Below, one piece after another: positions 46,251-57,607 of a stretch of 64,000 nucleotides of DNA (position 1 is the stretch's first letter; each line of letters starts with the position of its first letter). The stretch comes from Hygrophila difformis (lineage: Eukaryota > Streptophyta > Magnoliopsida > Lamiales > Acanthaceae). The stretch covers positions 24,929,120 to 24,993,119 of the forward strand of contig JAOANR010000001.1 of the NCBI GenBank assembly GCA_030278955.1, read 5' to 3'. Under the pieces are notes generated by a model. It did no database searches and had not been told where the DNA came from. It worked only from the letters and a program-made list of their open reading frames with translations. The translations under genes and the position numbers were made by a program.

Positions 46251-47301
46251 GATGCTCCTGTTTCAAGATTGCTAATAACACCATGTGGTTGATGTGTGGG
46301 CAGGCCATTTTTAACTATTATGGATGTTAAATGTCTACTTTGTTCAACAATTACCTTTGGAAATTCAACAACTTCATGAAAATGTAGAGACTAGAAAATG
46401 ACTTTGGACGTGGCACTGTGGCAGTGCTAAGGAAGAGAAAGTTTGGATAAGTCTGTTTTGGGTTATTTTCTTAGTTATGGTTTGTCTTTTTAGTTGCTTA
46501 TATTCTCACTTTGATAGTATATCCTTTAGGTTAGTACTAGAATCCGTGTCCAGGTAGGTGTCCATTTATTTATTGGGGATTAAGGCCCCATTAAAGCATT
46601 AGTGAACAACTCATTCTATATTCAATGTGGTGTCTCCATTTCAAATTTTTAATTTTTATAAATTTTTGCACTTTTTAATTTATTAATTTTAGATTTTCAA
46701 ATTTATTTATTTATTTATTTATTTATTTATTATAGATTTTCAATTTTTGAAATATATGGAATTCCTACAATATTCGCTTTTAAAAAGATTTAAAATTTGA
46801 AATTTTGCATATCTTATTCTATCTAATATTATTTTGTATTTTTTAATTTATTAATTTTAGATTTTCGCATTTATTAATTTATTCATTATAAATTTTAGTC
46901 TATCGTGTATAAAATTTATCATTTACTTGTAGTTTCCTTCTCTATCATCCTATCGTGTAACTTGAAATTTGCATTTTTTATTTTATCCATATTGGATTTT
47001 ATTATTTTGTACTTTAGATTATATTTTTTTCATTTTTATTTTATTTATTTTAGATTTTATTGTTGCATTTAGTAATTATTTATAGATTTTTAGTTTTTAC
47101 ACCATATGATTATTATGATGAGGTTCTGCACTGGCAACTAAGAATTATATTGCGTTTATATTTCAATATGGTTAACATATTGTAATGTCGATAATTTGTG
47201 TAGGTTTGATCTCAATTTTGATTATATTTTTTATGAGTGGTGAATGATGTAATCATAATGTGCATTGTACATCATATTTATTTATTCATGTTAAAGATAT
47301 A
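46251..47301. repeat. AT-rich intergenic DNA with TTTA microsatellite
   Basis: No gene. An (ATTT)n run lies at about 46700-46732. The phrase TTTAATTTATTAATTTTAGA recurs (near 46673 and 46840), suggesting a local duplication. Confidence 0.6.
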
Positions 47302-47558
47302 CTCCTTCCATTTTCTAAAAATTGAAACGGACCCACAGTGCACGCAGTCCAACACATATTTTAAACCATTAATAACTCAATTTTGGTACAAGTACAAATT
47401 CTAAAAGTTCGATATTTAAAAATTTCTCGACGAGACGAATCTAACAAGAACTCACTTGACTATATTTTAACTTATATAACTGATAAAATTTTAAGTCAAA
47501 GTGCGTGTGTGAATAGTGTCAAATTTCAAATGTTACAACATTTGGAAAACGGAGGGAG
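47302..47558. mobile_element. Stowaway-like MITE 1
   Basis: TA duplications flank a 257-base element whose ends are CTCCTTCCATTTTCTAAAAA and, inverted, CTCCCTCCGTTTTCCAAATG. Stowaway elements have CTCCCTCCGT ends and a TA target. No coding capacity. Confidence 0.75.
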
Positions 47559-47876
47559 TATCAATGTGTATATGGAAATCCCAATTTTTAGTTTTTAAAA
47601 TATATTTAATTTCCAATTTAAATGGAGTTCCCACAATTTCAGCTTTTAAAAAAACTGAAATTTCAAATTTAAATGAAATTCGCAGTGTATATATCAAATT
47701 TATATTATTAAAAGATACGTTAATGAATATATAAAAAATATTTGTATATATTAATTAATGTATATATATAGGTCATGTTTTCATAAAAATATGTCACATC
47801 TCTTAAAAGTAATATACAATTATATATTTGCGAATAGATCCATCAGTAAGAAGGAAAAAATAATTTTTTAAATCTA

Positions 47877-48135
47877 CTCCCTCTGTCCTATTAATTCTGT
47901 CTAAAAATTTTTGGACACGTCGTCCAATACATTTGTTCAACACTTAATATCTTAAAATGTACATATGTAAAAATTATGTAAAATATATATTCTAAAACTA
48001 CATGATTATACGAATCTAACAAAATCGAACTTGACTATATTTTTTTCGTATATAAGTACTATAACATTAGGTCAAAGTTGATCAATAAACAATGTTAAAA
48101 GTCAAAATGAGACATTTTGAGTGCGACAGAGTGAC
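47877..48135. mobile_element. Stowaway-like MITE 2
   Basis: 259 bases between TA dinucleotides. Left end CTCCCTCTGTCC; right end, inverted, GTCACTCTGTCGC. The internal inverted repeat is degenerate. Confidence 0.6.
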
Positions 48136-48166
48136 TATTTAAGAAATACTCCTTGAATACTCCCTC

Positions 48167-48440
48167 CATTTTATAATAAGTGTAACATTAGGAAATGACA
48201 CGGGATTTAAGATAAGTTAATAAAATTGATTTAGTTGAAGACTATAATTAAATAAATAAAATAAGTTACATTTGACTTTATTACTTTTAAGTTTTATTTA
48301 ATTGAATATAAAAAATTAATAATTTAATTATAATTAGTTAAAATTATGAAACTTCAAAACGTTTCAAATATGGTAATGTAGCACTTGTTTCCAAACTTCC
48401 AAAAAGGGAAAGTGTAACACTTAAAAAACAGATGAAGCTA
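48167..48440. mobile_element. Stowaway-like MITE 3, degenerate
   Basis: The left end TACTCCCTCCATTTTATAATAAGTGTAAC is typical. The right end keeps GTGTAACACTT but its terminal bases have decayed, so the right border is approximate. Confidence 0.4.
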
Positions 48441-48469
48441 AGTAATTCATTAATCTATATTTTAACAGA

Positions 48470-49640
48470 TTTGCAATTGACGAAAAAATAAGAAAAATCT
48501 AGCTTAGCTTTGTTAGAAAATTATGATTGTGAATTATCAAAGTAAGTTCATATTGAAAAGCTAATTGTTGCAAATTATATAAGTTTGAAAATTTTCTTTG
48601 GAATGCCGGTACTGAATGAAGTTTTAACGTCTGAAACAATTAATATATTGATACTAGAAGAGACATTATAATGAAGAAGAAATGAAAACGGATCGTGCTA
48701 AATTATTACCTTTGTTGATTATGAGGAAAAGAATGTTCATAATAAAATAATGTCTGTAGTTGATAGTGATTGGTGTAGATTCATTTTTCTTTATATGGTA
48801 GAAGTGACAAGACATTTATCAATAATTTTTCTAGAAAATATTATGTTTAGCCCTTCATGGTAAATGTGATATTGTGTTGCCTGTAGTATTCAATGGAATA
48901 GTACCCTTACTCATTCCAAGAGGTAGGAGTGCACATTCTGCATTTGATATTCCACTAGATTGTAACGAGAATTCTACCTGCAAAAACTTACCCAATAAAA
49001 TTATTTAACCTCTCTAGAAAATTATTTAACATCTCTTCTCATTAAAATAAAACTCAATATTTGGGATGAAAATTTTTTATTGGTAGAAGGATTATAAGCC
49101 CATTTGAAGTAACCAAATTCTCCATTCGATTTGAGAGGAAAAAAATTCAACTCGCAGTTTGTTTTACCATGACTATAAAAAAAAATAAATGTCAACCTTT
49201 AAAGAATGTTGGACTCTATCTTCAAAAACCAGTTTTTTCCCATGTCAGTGATATGTTGCAATATCTCGTGTCACTGGAAAGAGGGGACTCGAAGTATTAA
49301 TATGTAATTAAGATGTATTAACTTAAGATACTATAAGAAATGTTATTTACAATGAAAATTATACATGACAAAAATTTGCACAATGAATACTTCATGTATG
49401 TGATGGTAATTGGTAAAGCTGGTATTAATCTTGAAGATGTACAATTAGATGTGACATTTCCAGATGTTAATTTTATGAACTCTATGGGTAGTTCTATAGC
49501 GGCAATTGTTGAGAGTACACATACAAATATAAACTGCACCATTTCAAATCCAAATATTTTTACTATATATTAACCCCTATCTATGAGATTGTTGATACGA
49601 TCAATAGTTAGATCATGGAATGTATGTTTGCAAATGAAAT

Positions 49641-49674
<34 letters not shown>

Positions 49675-50400
49675 AGTTCTAACAATATTTTTCAGAAGAA
49701 TGAAATAATAGATAATGTCAATGAATTATTTTCACTGAAATGTCTAAACACGATAAATTGTTCAGGATTACCGAATTATTAAATATAGTTGAATGGGGAT
49801 TGCATAGTCATGCTTCTTAGGAATATATAAATCAAATAAATTATGTAATTGAAGTAGGTTAATAGTGACCAAGATGCGGAACTAGACAGTTGAGGTTAAA
49901 CTAATTTTTGGGAAACCATGAAAGTAGAAAATTCTTGATTGGTAGAATGATTATGAGCTTATTTAATTTAGCCAAATTTTTCATTCGATTTGAGATGAGA
50001 AAATTCTCTCTCACAGTTTGTTTTGCTATAATTATAAACAAAAGTCAATGTCAATCTTTAAAAAATATCGAATTTTATCTTCGAAAACCAGTTTTTAGCC
50101 ATGAACAGTTATGTTGCAATATTTCGTCTCACTAGCAAGGTGTAGCTAGATGTATTAATATGCAATTAAGAATGATTAACTCAATATGCCACAAGAAATG
50201 TTATTTACAATAAAATTTATATATGACAGAAAATTTGCAAAATGGATAGGTGATGTAGGTGATGGTAAAGCTGGTATTGATTTTTGGAGATGTACAATTA
50301 GATGTGATATTTTTCGATGATATTCTTATAAACTCTACGGGTGATCTTATAAGTGATTTTTTAAAAAGTGCATATACAAATATAAACTAGCCCCCCTATC
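48470..50400 (+). pseudogene. Decayed Helitron helicase (PIF1-like, C-terminal part of RepHel)
   Basis: RepHel is the rolling-circle transposase of Helitrons. Broken frames still show helicase landmarks: a Walker A remnant FLYGRSDKTF (about 48785, expected GYGGTGKTF), then DIVLPVVFNGIVPLLIPRG with RSAHSAFDIPL (48865-48960), a GDGKAG-like segment with AAIVESTHTNI (49370-49550), a remnant of LNTINCSGLPN (about 49750), LIGRMIMS (49920) and the helicase motif VI block FSLTVCFAIIINKSQCQSL with KPVFSH (50000-50100). Motif VI also occurs earlier (49150-49245), and the FAKWIGDVGDGKAG block occurs again later (50230-50390), so about 0.85 kb is duplicated in tandem. Many stops and frameshifts; not functional. 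The Rep nuclease domain was not seen. A (TA)n run lies at about 49648-49675. Confidence 0.72.
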
Positions 50401-50756
50401 AATGAGATTTTCATCGATGAAATTTTCAGCAAATTGTGAGAAAAATTTTCATATTATGTTTAATACTTATTTTTAAAATTTACTATCTTAATTTAAATTT
50501 AAAATTAAATAGAAATATTATTTAATTAATTATTTTATTGATCTGTTAGGTTTGTGCCGGACAAGCCACAGAAGTTAAAGAATACGGTTTAATATGATTT
50601 CTTTGTTAGTTTTAAAAATAATTAAATTACATTATCATATACATCCTCTTTTAAATATATATAAAAAATCATTACACATTTTACATTACTCAAAATACAA
50701 TTTATTATTACTTTATATAATATAAATATATATATTATATAAAATATATAGTTATG

Positions 50757-50786
50757 CCCGTCGAGTCTCGACGGGTTAATTACTAG
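50757..50786 (+). mobile_element. Helitron 3' terminus
   Basis: A perfect 9-bp stem (CCCGTCGAG/CTCGACGGG, 50757-50775) is followed by TTAATTA and CTAG, then T. Hairpin plus CTAG before T is the canonical Helitron 3' end, and it lies downstream of the helicase remnant in the same orientation. The 5' end of that element was not identified. Confidence 0.7.
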
Positions 50787-50862
50787 TTCTACAAATATTA
50801 GTAAAAAATAAAGTGTTAATTATATAATTATGTTATTAATTAAACATTGCCAATTACGTACA

Positions 50863-50915
50863 TCTATATAATAAATTCTGAATATTTTTTAACTTGTGCA
50901 GACTGTATTGTCCCT
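50863..50915 (+). mobile_element. Helitron-like 5' terminus, copy 1 (related copies at 51767 and 51984)
   Basis: TCTATATAATAAATTCTGAA, preceded by A, resembles plant Helitron 5' ends (TC followed by TATAYTA-like sequence). About 50 bases, including GTGCAGACT, recur at 51767-51820, and the first 17 bases recur at 51984. No matching 3' hairpin ends were found downstream, so they may be truncated non-autonomous copies. Confidence 0.35.
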
Positions 50916-51094
50916 ATTCAATATAACTAAATCTTTTTAATATTTAGGGTTTTATCAGTAATTATACCACTATTTTTTAATCAATGGCTATAATTAATCC
51001 ACGTCAGCGCTGATTAATCATACATGATACACGCCAGCGCTGATTAATTATACTTGCCATATCATCAACTTTTAATACTATATATATATATATA

Positions 51095-51148
51095 TTTTTG
51101 GTAAACAGTGACACTCATGTATCGGCAAAGGTGTGTGGGAGCCCAAAC
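51095..51148 (-). mobile_element. 5'-truncated SINE with 16-base target duplication
   Basis: The 50 bases after the T run match the 3' end of the SINE at 3864-4029 (AACAGTGACACTCATGT, GGGAGCCCAAAC). The direct repeat ACTTTTAATACTATAT flanks it at 51068-51083 and 51149-51164, as expected for target-primed insertion. Only the 3' end was copied. Confidence 0.75.
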
Positions 51149-51592
51149 ACTTTTAATACTATATTTAGATCATAATATATTATAAACAAATCTTTTTAAT
51201 ATCTTTCTATATATTTTCAAAACATATAAATTTTAAACAAATTATAATATATTTGATGGTTAATAAATATTGTCTTTAGTTACCCCTGTATATTATAAAC
51301 TTTTTAATTGAATATATATATATTTATATATATATATATATTCAATATTATATTGTATTAAAATTTGAGCCTAAAGTAAGTTTTGCTATGCACAACCTAT
51401 ACAGACTAGAGAAAGACTAAAGTATTAATAAATTAAAAATTTAATTAATTCTAACCATACTTTAGTTAATTTATCAAAATATATATTTTTACAAGAAATT
51501 ATGCTGCTATATAAAATTTTAATCAAATTTTAATCCTAATTTTTGTTATTAGGTTTAATTTTAAATTTAAGTCTTATCATAATAAAATAATT

Positions 51593-51734
51593 CTTGGAGA
51601 AACCGGGTATCCCCAAGCCACAAGCGCAATTAAGGGCGCATCTTCTAAAGCAGTTTTTTACATACACAAGGTTCAAACCCGAGATTTTACTTAAGCAACT
51701 AGAGCCCCAATCCACTCAAGCCAACTACTGTTGG
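51593..51734 (-). mobile_element. tRNA-derived SINE of a second family, with target duplication
   Basis: On the minus strand: box A TGGCTTGAGTGG (51712-51723), box B GGGTTTGAACCTT (51668-51681), ending in ...GGTTTCTCCAAG without a long poly(A), as in Au-like plant SINEs. Flanking repeats TCATAATAAAATAATT (51577-51592) and TCATAAGAAAATAATT (51735-51750) differ at one base. Confidence 0.75.
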
Positions 51735-52100
51735 TCATAAGAAAATAATTTTAATAAACCACATAATCTATGTAATAAATCCTGAATACTTTTTGGCATG
51801 TGCAGACTATATTGCCCTGATTGAATCTTATATTTTTATTTGAATTTTTATTAAAAAATATAAACTGAATGTTACATCTGTAAATCATTATAAGATATCA
51901 TAAAACATATCAACGGTTATTATCACGATACATCATAAATGCCACATCATCATCTCAAAATTACTAAATGCTGCCACGTGGTATCTATATAATAAATTAT
52001 GAATTAATTTAATCTATTTTAAATATTCTTCAAAAATATCTTTCTAAGATTTTATCTATATTTAGAAAATAAATCTATATATTGATATAAAAGATCTTAT

Positions 52101-52930
52101 TGGGGGATTTTCGCAATATGTAGATATGAGAATCAAAAATAGGAAGAACATGGATAATCAATTGGATCGTGTGTAGAACACTTTCCTAAAGTTGTATTTT
52201 GCCACTGCAAATCAACTTTGGGATAATCCAAAAGATGCACTCGAATTTCGAAAGAAATAAGAGAATTGGCTTGGAGGATTGCTGAATTATTGTGTTTTTG
52301 TGTTTCACGTTCTATTGTTTTGTTATATCAATGAATTCTGCAGGAATTCATATTTGTAGAGGAAGATTGCAGTAGATATGGAAAAGATACAACCAATTAT
52401 GAATGGGTGCAATAGTTGAGATTCAAATTTGAATTTCAAGTTCAAATCTAAATTCAAATCAGATTTGAATTCAAATTTCAAATTCAATTGCTGATAGTTA
52501 ATTTATCCAGCAATACGAATTTAAATTAGTCATGACCATGACTAAATACCCCCCACATAACTGCACAAGGAAAAAGACAAAACAAGTTCCAACAAACTAC
52601 ACTGGTCTTAGTCATGACCATGAGTAAGCATATTCTCCCTTGCTGGATTGAAAGACAAATTAAATGACATTACAACAACCTATATCAGACTTAGTCATGG
52701 TCATGACTAAATCATAGGCAGCTTGCTGTCCTTCTTAATCTTCCACATCTTTTCACATATCTCTCAATTCGTTCCTCTTGACCTCTCGCTGGGTCATCCT
52801 TTCTCGTAGTGGCTTATGTGAGTGTGCACTCCGCACCTCCTAACCCACATTATAGCTCGACTACAACATAAGCCAAACTTTAGTAAATCCAATTACACCA
52901 AAATACATGATGACACTAAAATCATCAACA
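52101..52930 (-). mobile_element. 3' LTR of Ty1/copia element G (minus strand)
   Basis: On the minus strand it starts TGTTGATGATTTTAG directly after the polypurine tract AAATGGGGGAGGAT. The far end is set at TGGGGGATTTTCG (plus, 52101) because it gives TG...CA ends; this border is a guess, as the partner LTR is outside the window. It contains three palindromic TTAGTCATG-type motifs and an AT-rich inverted repeat at 52425-52490. Confidence 0.6.
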
Positions 52931-53455
52931 ATCCTCCCCCATTTTAGTGTAATCCATGATTTCTAAATCCACACAATAAAACCAAACTCATGCATAAATG
53001 AAAATATCGTGACGATTGAATTTCCATCTTAGTACGATACACATTCTAAGCATTCGAGAATCAAGGTGTCCATAAGATTGAACCTTTCAACTCATTTGAA
53101 TACATGAAGATAACGTACACACAAGTTAATTACAACACTCTAAGCCTTCACTTGACGCTATCTAAGGCCATGCGTCCCTATCCATTCATAAGCATATACA
53201 AAGCCAAGTACAAGCTTTTTGAAGCGGCCACACTCCATGCTCATATAGGTAGCTCTTTTAACTCGTGCACCTGTATATGCACTTTTTCAAAGGAGCTATT
53301 AAGAAATAAATTTCATCCTACCTACTTGCAGGTCCGAACACATACCTTGGGATGAACTATTTATGTGTTCCAATTTCTCTGGGTAAGCTTTCCACATTAA
53401 ATTCAGCTTCCAACGTTGTATTGAAAGGGAATTTGTTATCTTACCAATAGAAATT
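52931..53455 (-). other. 3' untranslated region and polypurine tract of copia element G
   Basis: Between the polyprotein stop and the LTR. The polypurine tract is the complement of 52931-52945 (ATCCTCCCCCATTTT on plus). The plus-strand ORF at 53104-53355 has no recognisable content and is rejected. Confidence 0.7.
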
Positions 53456-55370
53456 TTAATTGGACTTCAAACCCATTCCTATGGCCGACTTGTGAACCAA
53501 GTCCCTAGCTAATCCCTTTGTCAAATGATCAGCTAGATTACATTGAGATCTCACAAAATCAACTGAAATTATCCCATGCATGATGAGCTCACGAACCATG
53601 CTATGTCGGATGCCTAAATGCCTAGACTTCCTATTATACATTTGACTATAAGCTTTAGCCAATGTGGCTGCACTGTCACAATGTATAGCAATGGGTGGTA
53701 TAGGTTTAGGCCATAATGGAATTTCATAAATTAAATTCCTTAACCATTCAGCTTCCTTTCCGGCAAAAGCTAAAGCAAAAAATTCAGATTCCATTGTAGA
53801 ATTTGTAATGCAAGTTTGCTTTTTGGAAGCCCACGAAATGGCACCTCCCCCAAGTAAGAATACCCAACCACTAGTGGAAGAATGATCTTCCATATTAGTG
53901 ATCCAATTTGCATCCGAATAACCTTCTATGACCGAAGGGAATCCAATATATGTCAAACTATAATCCATAGTTTTCTTCAAGTATTTAAGCACTCGCCTTA
54001 GATCTTGCCAATGGTGAGTACTAGGATTACTTGTAAACCTACTCAACTTGCCTATAGCAAATGCAATATCTGGCCTTGTGATTGTCATTGCATACATCAA
54101 GCAACCTATAAACTTTGAGTATTCGAGTTGAGATACAACTTCTCCATTATTTGGCATAAGTTTCATACTTGGGTCAAATGGAGTGTTAATAGGAGAACAA
54201 TCATAAAAATTGAATTTCTTGAGCACTTTCTCAATATAATGAGATTGTGTAATTGAAACTCCTTTGTTCTCCCGTTTGATTCTTATTCCAAGAATCACTT
54301 CCGCCTCCCCCATATCCTTCATAGAGAATTTAGATGACAAAAATTCTTTTGTCATATCGACTTGTCTTTGGTCTGTGCCAAAGATCAACATGTCATCGAC
54401 ATACAAGCAAATGATGACTCCTTTACCATTTTCATCAAATTTGCTATAAACACACTTGTCAGTTTGATTTAAACTAAATCCACTTGACAAGATAACATCA
54501 TCAAACTTTTGATGCCATTGTTTTGGAGCTTGTTTCAACCCATACAAGGATTTAATTAGTTTACATACTTTATGTTCATTTCTGGGCATAACAAATACTT
54601 CCGGTTGCTTCATATACACTTCTTCTTCTAAATCCCCATTCAAAAATGCCGTTTTAACATCCATTTGGTGTATCACAAGATTGTGAATAGCTGCTAGAGC
54701 TATCAACAATCTAATTGTGGAGATTCGAGCAACTGGTGCATAAGTATCAAAGAAGTCAATGCCTTCTTTTTGTCTAAAGCCTTGAATAACTAATCTTGCT
54801 TTAAACTTATCAATTGTTCCATCAACCTTCATCTTCCTCTTGAATATCCATTTACAACCAAGTGGTTTGCAACCCGGCGGAAGATCGGTTATGATCCAAG
54901 TGTTGTTTTGCATGATAGAATCAATTTCATCATTTATTGCTTCTTTCCAGAATGCAACATCTCTTGATTTCATTGCTTCTTCAAAGGTTCTAGGATCCTC
55001 TTCAACATCAAAGCAATAAAAGTTCTGGGAAGCAATCTCATCTCTTGATCCTTCAACTAAGTATAGTTGAAAGTCGGAACCAAATGATTTTGGTTTCCTT
55101 ACTCGTTTACTCCTACGAGGTTCGAAACTCTCATTAGAAGTATCACCTAGACCAACTTCCTCTTGAACTCCAATAGAGTTAGGAATTATGCCTTTAGGTC
55201 TAGGAAGAGATGAGAATCTATTCTCATCAAAAATTACATCTCTCGATTCCATAACTGTATGGATCGAGACATAATCATTTGGTTCTATTACATAGAACCT
55301 ATAGGTCTTGGAATGCTCTGCATATCCAATAAAAATACAATCAATGCCTTTTTCACAAAACTCTTCCTTT
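53456..55370 (-). pseudogene. Ty1/copia reverse transcriptase and RNase H of element G
   Basis: A long open frame; the part from 55252 has 598 codons and the frame extends up to about 55370. RT block: [30 protein letters not shown], the [19 protein letters not shown] signature, [17 protein letters not shown] and the catalytic box YVDDMLIFG. RNase [32 protein letters not shown] and [11 protein letters not shown]. The copia order (integrase before RT) is kept. This portion is intact in itself, but the polyprotein is broken upstream by a lost base in the AAAA run near 55375 and by element F, so it cannot be made as part of a full polyprotein. Confidence 0.92.
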
Positions 55371-55897
55371 TGGGGTTGGGAAGTCTAAAAATAGCTCTAC
55401 AACCCCAAATTCGAAGATAGTTTAAATTTGGTTTCTTTTTATACCAAAGCTCATATGGTGTTTTCTTGTTCCTTTTACTAGGAACCCTATTCAATACATA
55501 GCAAGCCGTTAGCATGGCTTAACCCCAAAACCTTCATTCAAACCCGAATAGGACATGGAATTAACCATTTCCTTAAGGGTTCGATTTTTCCTTTCAGCTA
55601 CACCATTTTGTTGTGGTGTATAAGGGGCCGTGGTTTATGGATAATTCCTACGGATTGGAAGTAAATAGGATCAAAGTATTCACCTCCCCTATCCGTACGC
55701 AAGACTTTAATTGCACTATTAAGTTGCAATTCCACTTCAGTCTTGTACACTTTGAATTTATCCAAAGCCTCATCTTTTGCATGCAATAAGAAAATATAGC
55801 AAAATCTGGATGCATCATCAATAAAAGTAACCACATACTTCATATTGCCTAAAGATGGAGATGAATGAAAATCACAAAGATCACTATGTATTAATTC
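55371..55897 (-). pseudogene. Ty1/copia integrase, C-terminal half of the core, broken
   Basis: Frames on the minus strand show TFIDDASRFCYIFLLHAKDEA (first part of the core, 55770-55840), VLRTDRGGEYFD (second catalytic Asp region), then, after a one-base loss near 55632, the TPQQNGVAERKNRTLKEM region with the catalytic Glu. A TAA replaces the expected GAA codon near 55519, before AMLTACYVLNRVP. The N-terminal side (ELIHSDLCDFHSS) runs up to the insertion site of element F at 55897 and continues at 63338. Confidence 0.85.
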
Positions 55898-55943
55898 TGT
55901 AATACCCGAGAATTTTACTACATAAATTAATAAATAAATACAA

Positions 55944-55982
<39 letters not shown>

Positions 55983-56449
55983 ATCAGTAAATAGAAGAAA
56001 TGAGAAATGAAATTAATTAAAGGAATTTAATTAAACGAAAGAAATTAAATAAAGATAAATAAGTCGTTACACGGGTACCCGACCCGATATAAATGAACTC
56101 GAGAAGTCGAGCCAAAACGTAACATTTGATCCGAAAGAAATAACGACACGAAATAGGAACCCGGAGAGAGTCCGGAAATTGGAATCCAAAAGCATAGAGG
56201 GATAGAAACCCGAAAGAGAGGCGGAAAAGCACGACGGATCGCACGACCCGCCCGGACCGAAGTCCAGGCGTTCGTCGCGCGCTGGCCGCGCGGTTTTTGG
56301 GCAAAAGGCGCGCCAACCCCGCGCCACGTGACAGATTCGCCCGTTGCGTGAATCTCTCGCCCGAACGCGGATTTTTCGACTTTCGGTTGAACGTCTCTCG
56401 ACTCAAGACCCTTAGGGTCAGATTTTGGACGCCCTAGGACTTAGCTATC

Positions 56450-56457
56450 TATAAATA
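56450..56457 (+). promoter_or_regulatory. TATA box of LTR F
   Basis: TATAAATA in GCTATCTATAAATAAACC; the copy in the 3' LTR is at 61325-61332. The likely core promoter. Confidence 0.65.
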
Positions 56458-57607
56458 AACCCCCTTGGAGACCCTAAACCCTTTTCAAAAACCCTACGAC
56501 ACTCTCTAAACACAAACGTAGTAATCTCGGAGTCAACGGAGGCACCAAGAGACCGAGACAGCGGCTGTTGGACGAGAATCGGGAGATCTCCAACGTGTGA
56601 ACGAGGAACCCGACGAACGGAGAGGAGGAACGGTGAACTGGAAGCCACGCCTTCGAAATAGACATCCCGGACTTTCACAAATCAGTAAGTTAACTCTTAC
56701 ATGGTTTTGGGCGAAATTAAAATACGTTAGATTTAAAGATTCGAATCAAAGACATGAAATCTGCCAACGTAAAATTTTTAACGGCGCAACAGTTTTGTCT
56801 AATTTTTCCGAACCTTAAAACGACTTCAAACGGAAAAACTTAAAACACGAAAAACATTCCTAAGACATAGATCTATCTACTGGAAAATTTTCATAATTTT
56901 TCTTCGTGTTTTGATATCCGAAAATGACCACGAACAGACCTGCCTTTGGTTTAGATCTTAAAACGGTGACAGAACTTTAGTTCGAACTTGTTGGTGATTT
57001 CTACCTTAGATCTAGACCGATCTAGGCTTGGCATTGAACATAAGAGTTGTAGATCTATACGTTAAGAACACCACCGTAAATTTTCAGAATTTTTCGTGGC
57101 AATTTGATATGTGAAATCCACCCGAAACCGAACTGTTTGAAATTGGATCTTGAATTTCTTGACAGAACTTAGGTCCGATCTTGATCGCGTTTTTGACATT
57201 AGTTCTAGACTGAATTAGATATTTTTCCGAACATGAAAGTTGTAGATAAACGTCTTAAGATGGTCTCTGTAAAATTTCATTAAATTTGGAGTTGATTTGC
57301 TATGGTAGAATTTGAAATCTTTAAACTGTGACATATAAAATTCGGACAGATTTGAGTTTCTGCGAAAATTGGTGTTTTTGACTTATTTCGGTGTCTCGGA
57401 TTGAAAAAGTTAAAACACGAAAGTTGTAGATCTCGATGTTTCTGAGTCAATCAGGAAATGTTGGAATTTTTGGAATTAAATCTGATTTTAGACGAATTTT
57501 AGAGTAAACTGTGGTTGACCGAGTCAAATCTTGAAATCTTGTTGAAACGGTGAAATTAGCCTTTAAGGTTTAAATGATTGGGAATTCTTGGAAATATAAT
57601 ACACATG

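Noticed and set aside
53104..53355. 83-codon plus-strand ORF
   Set aside because: Lies in the 3' untranslated region of the minus-strand copia element and has no recognisable content.
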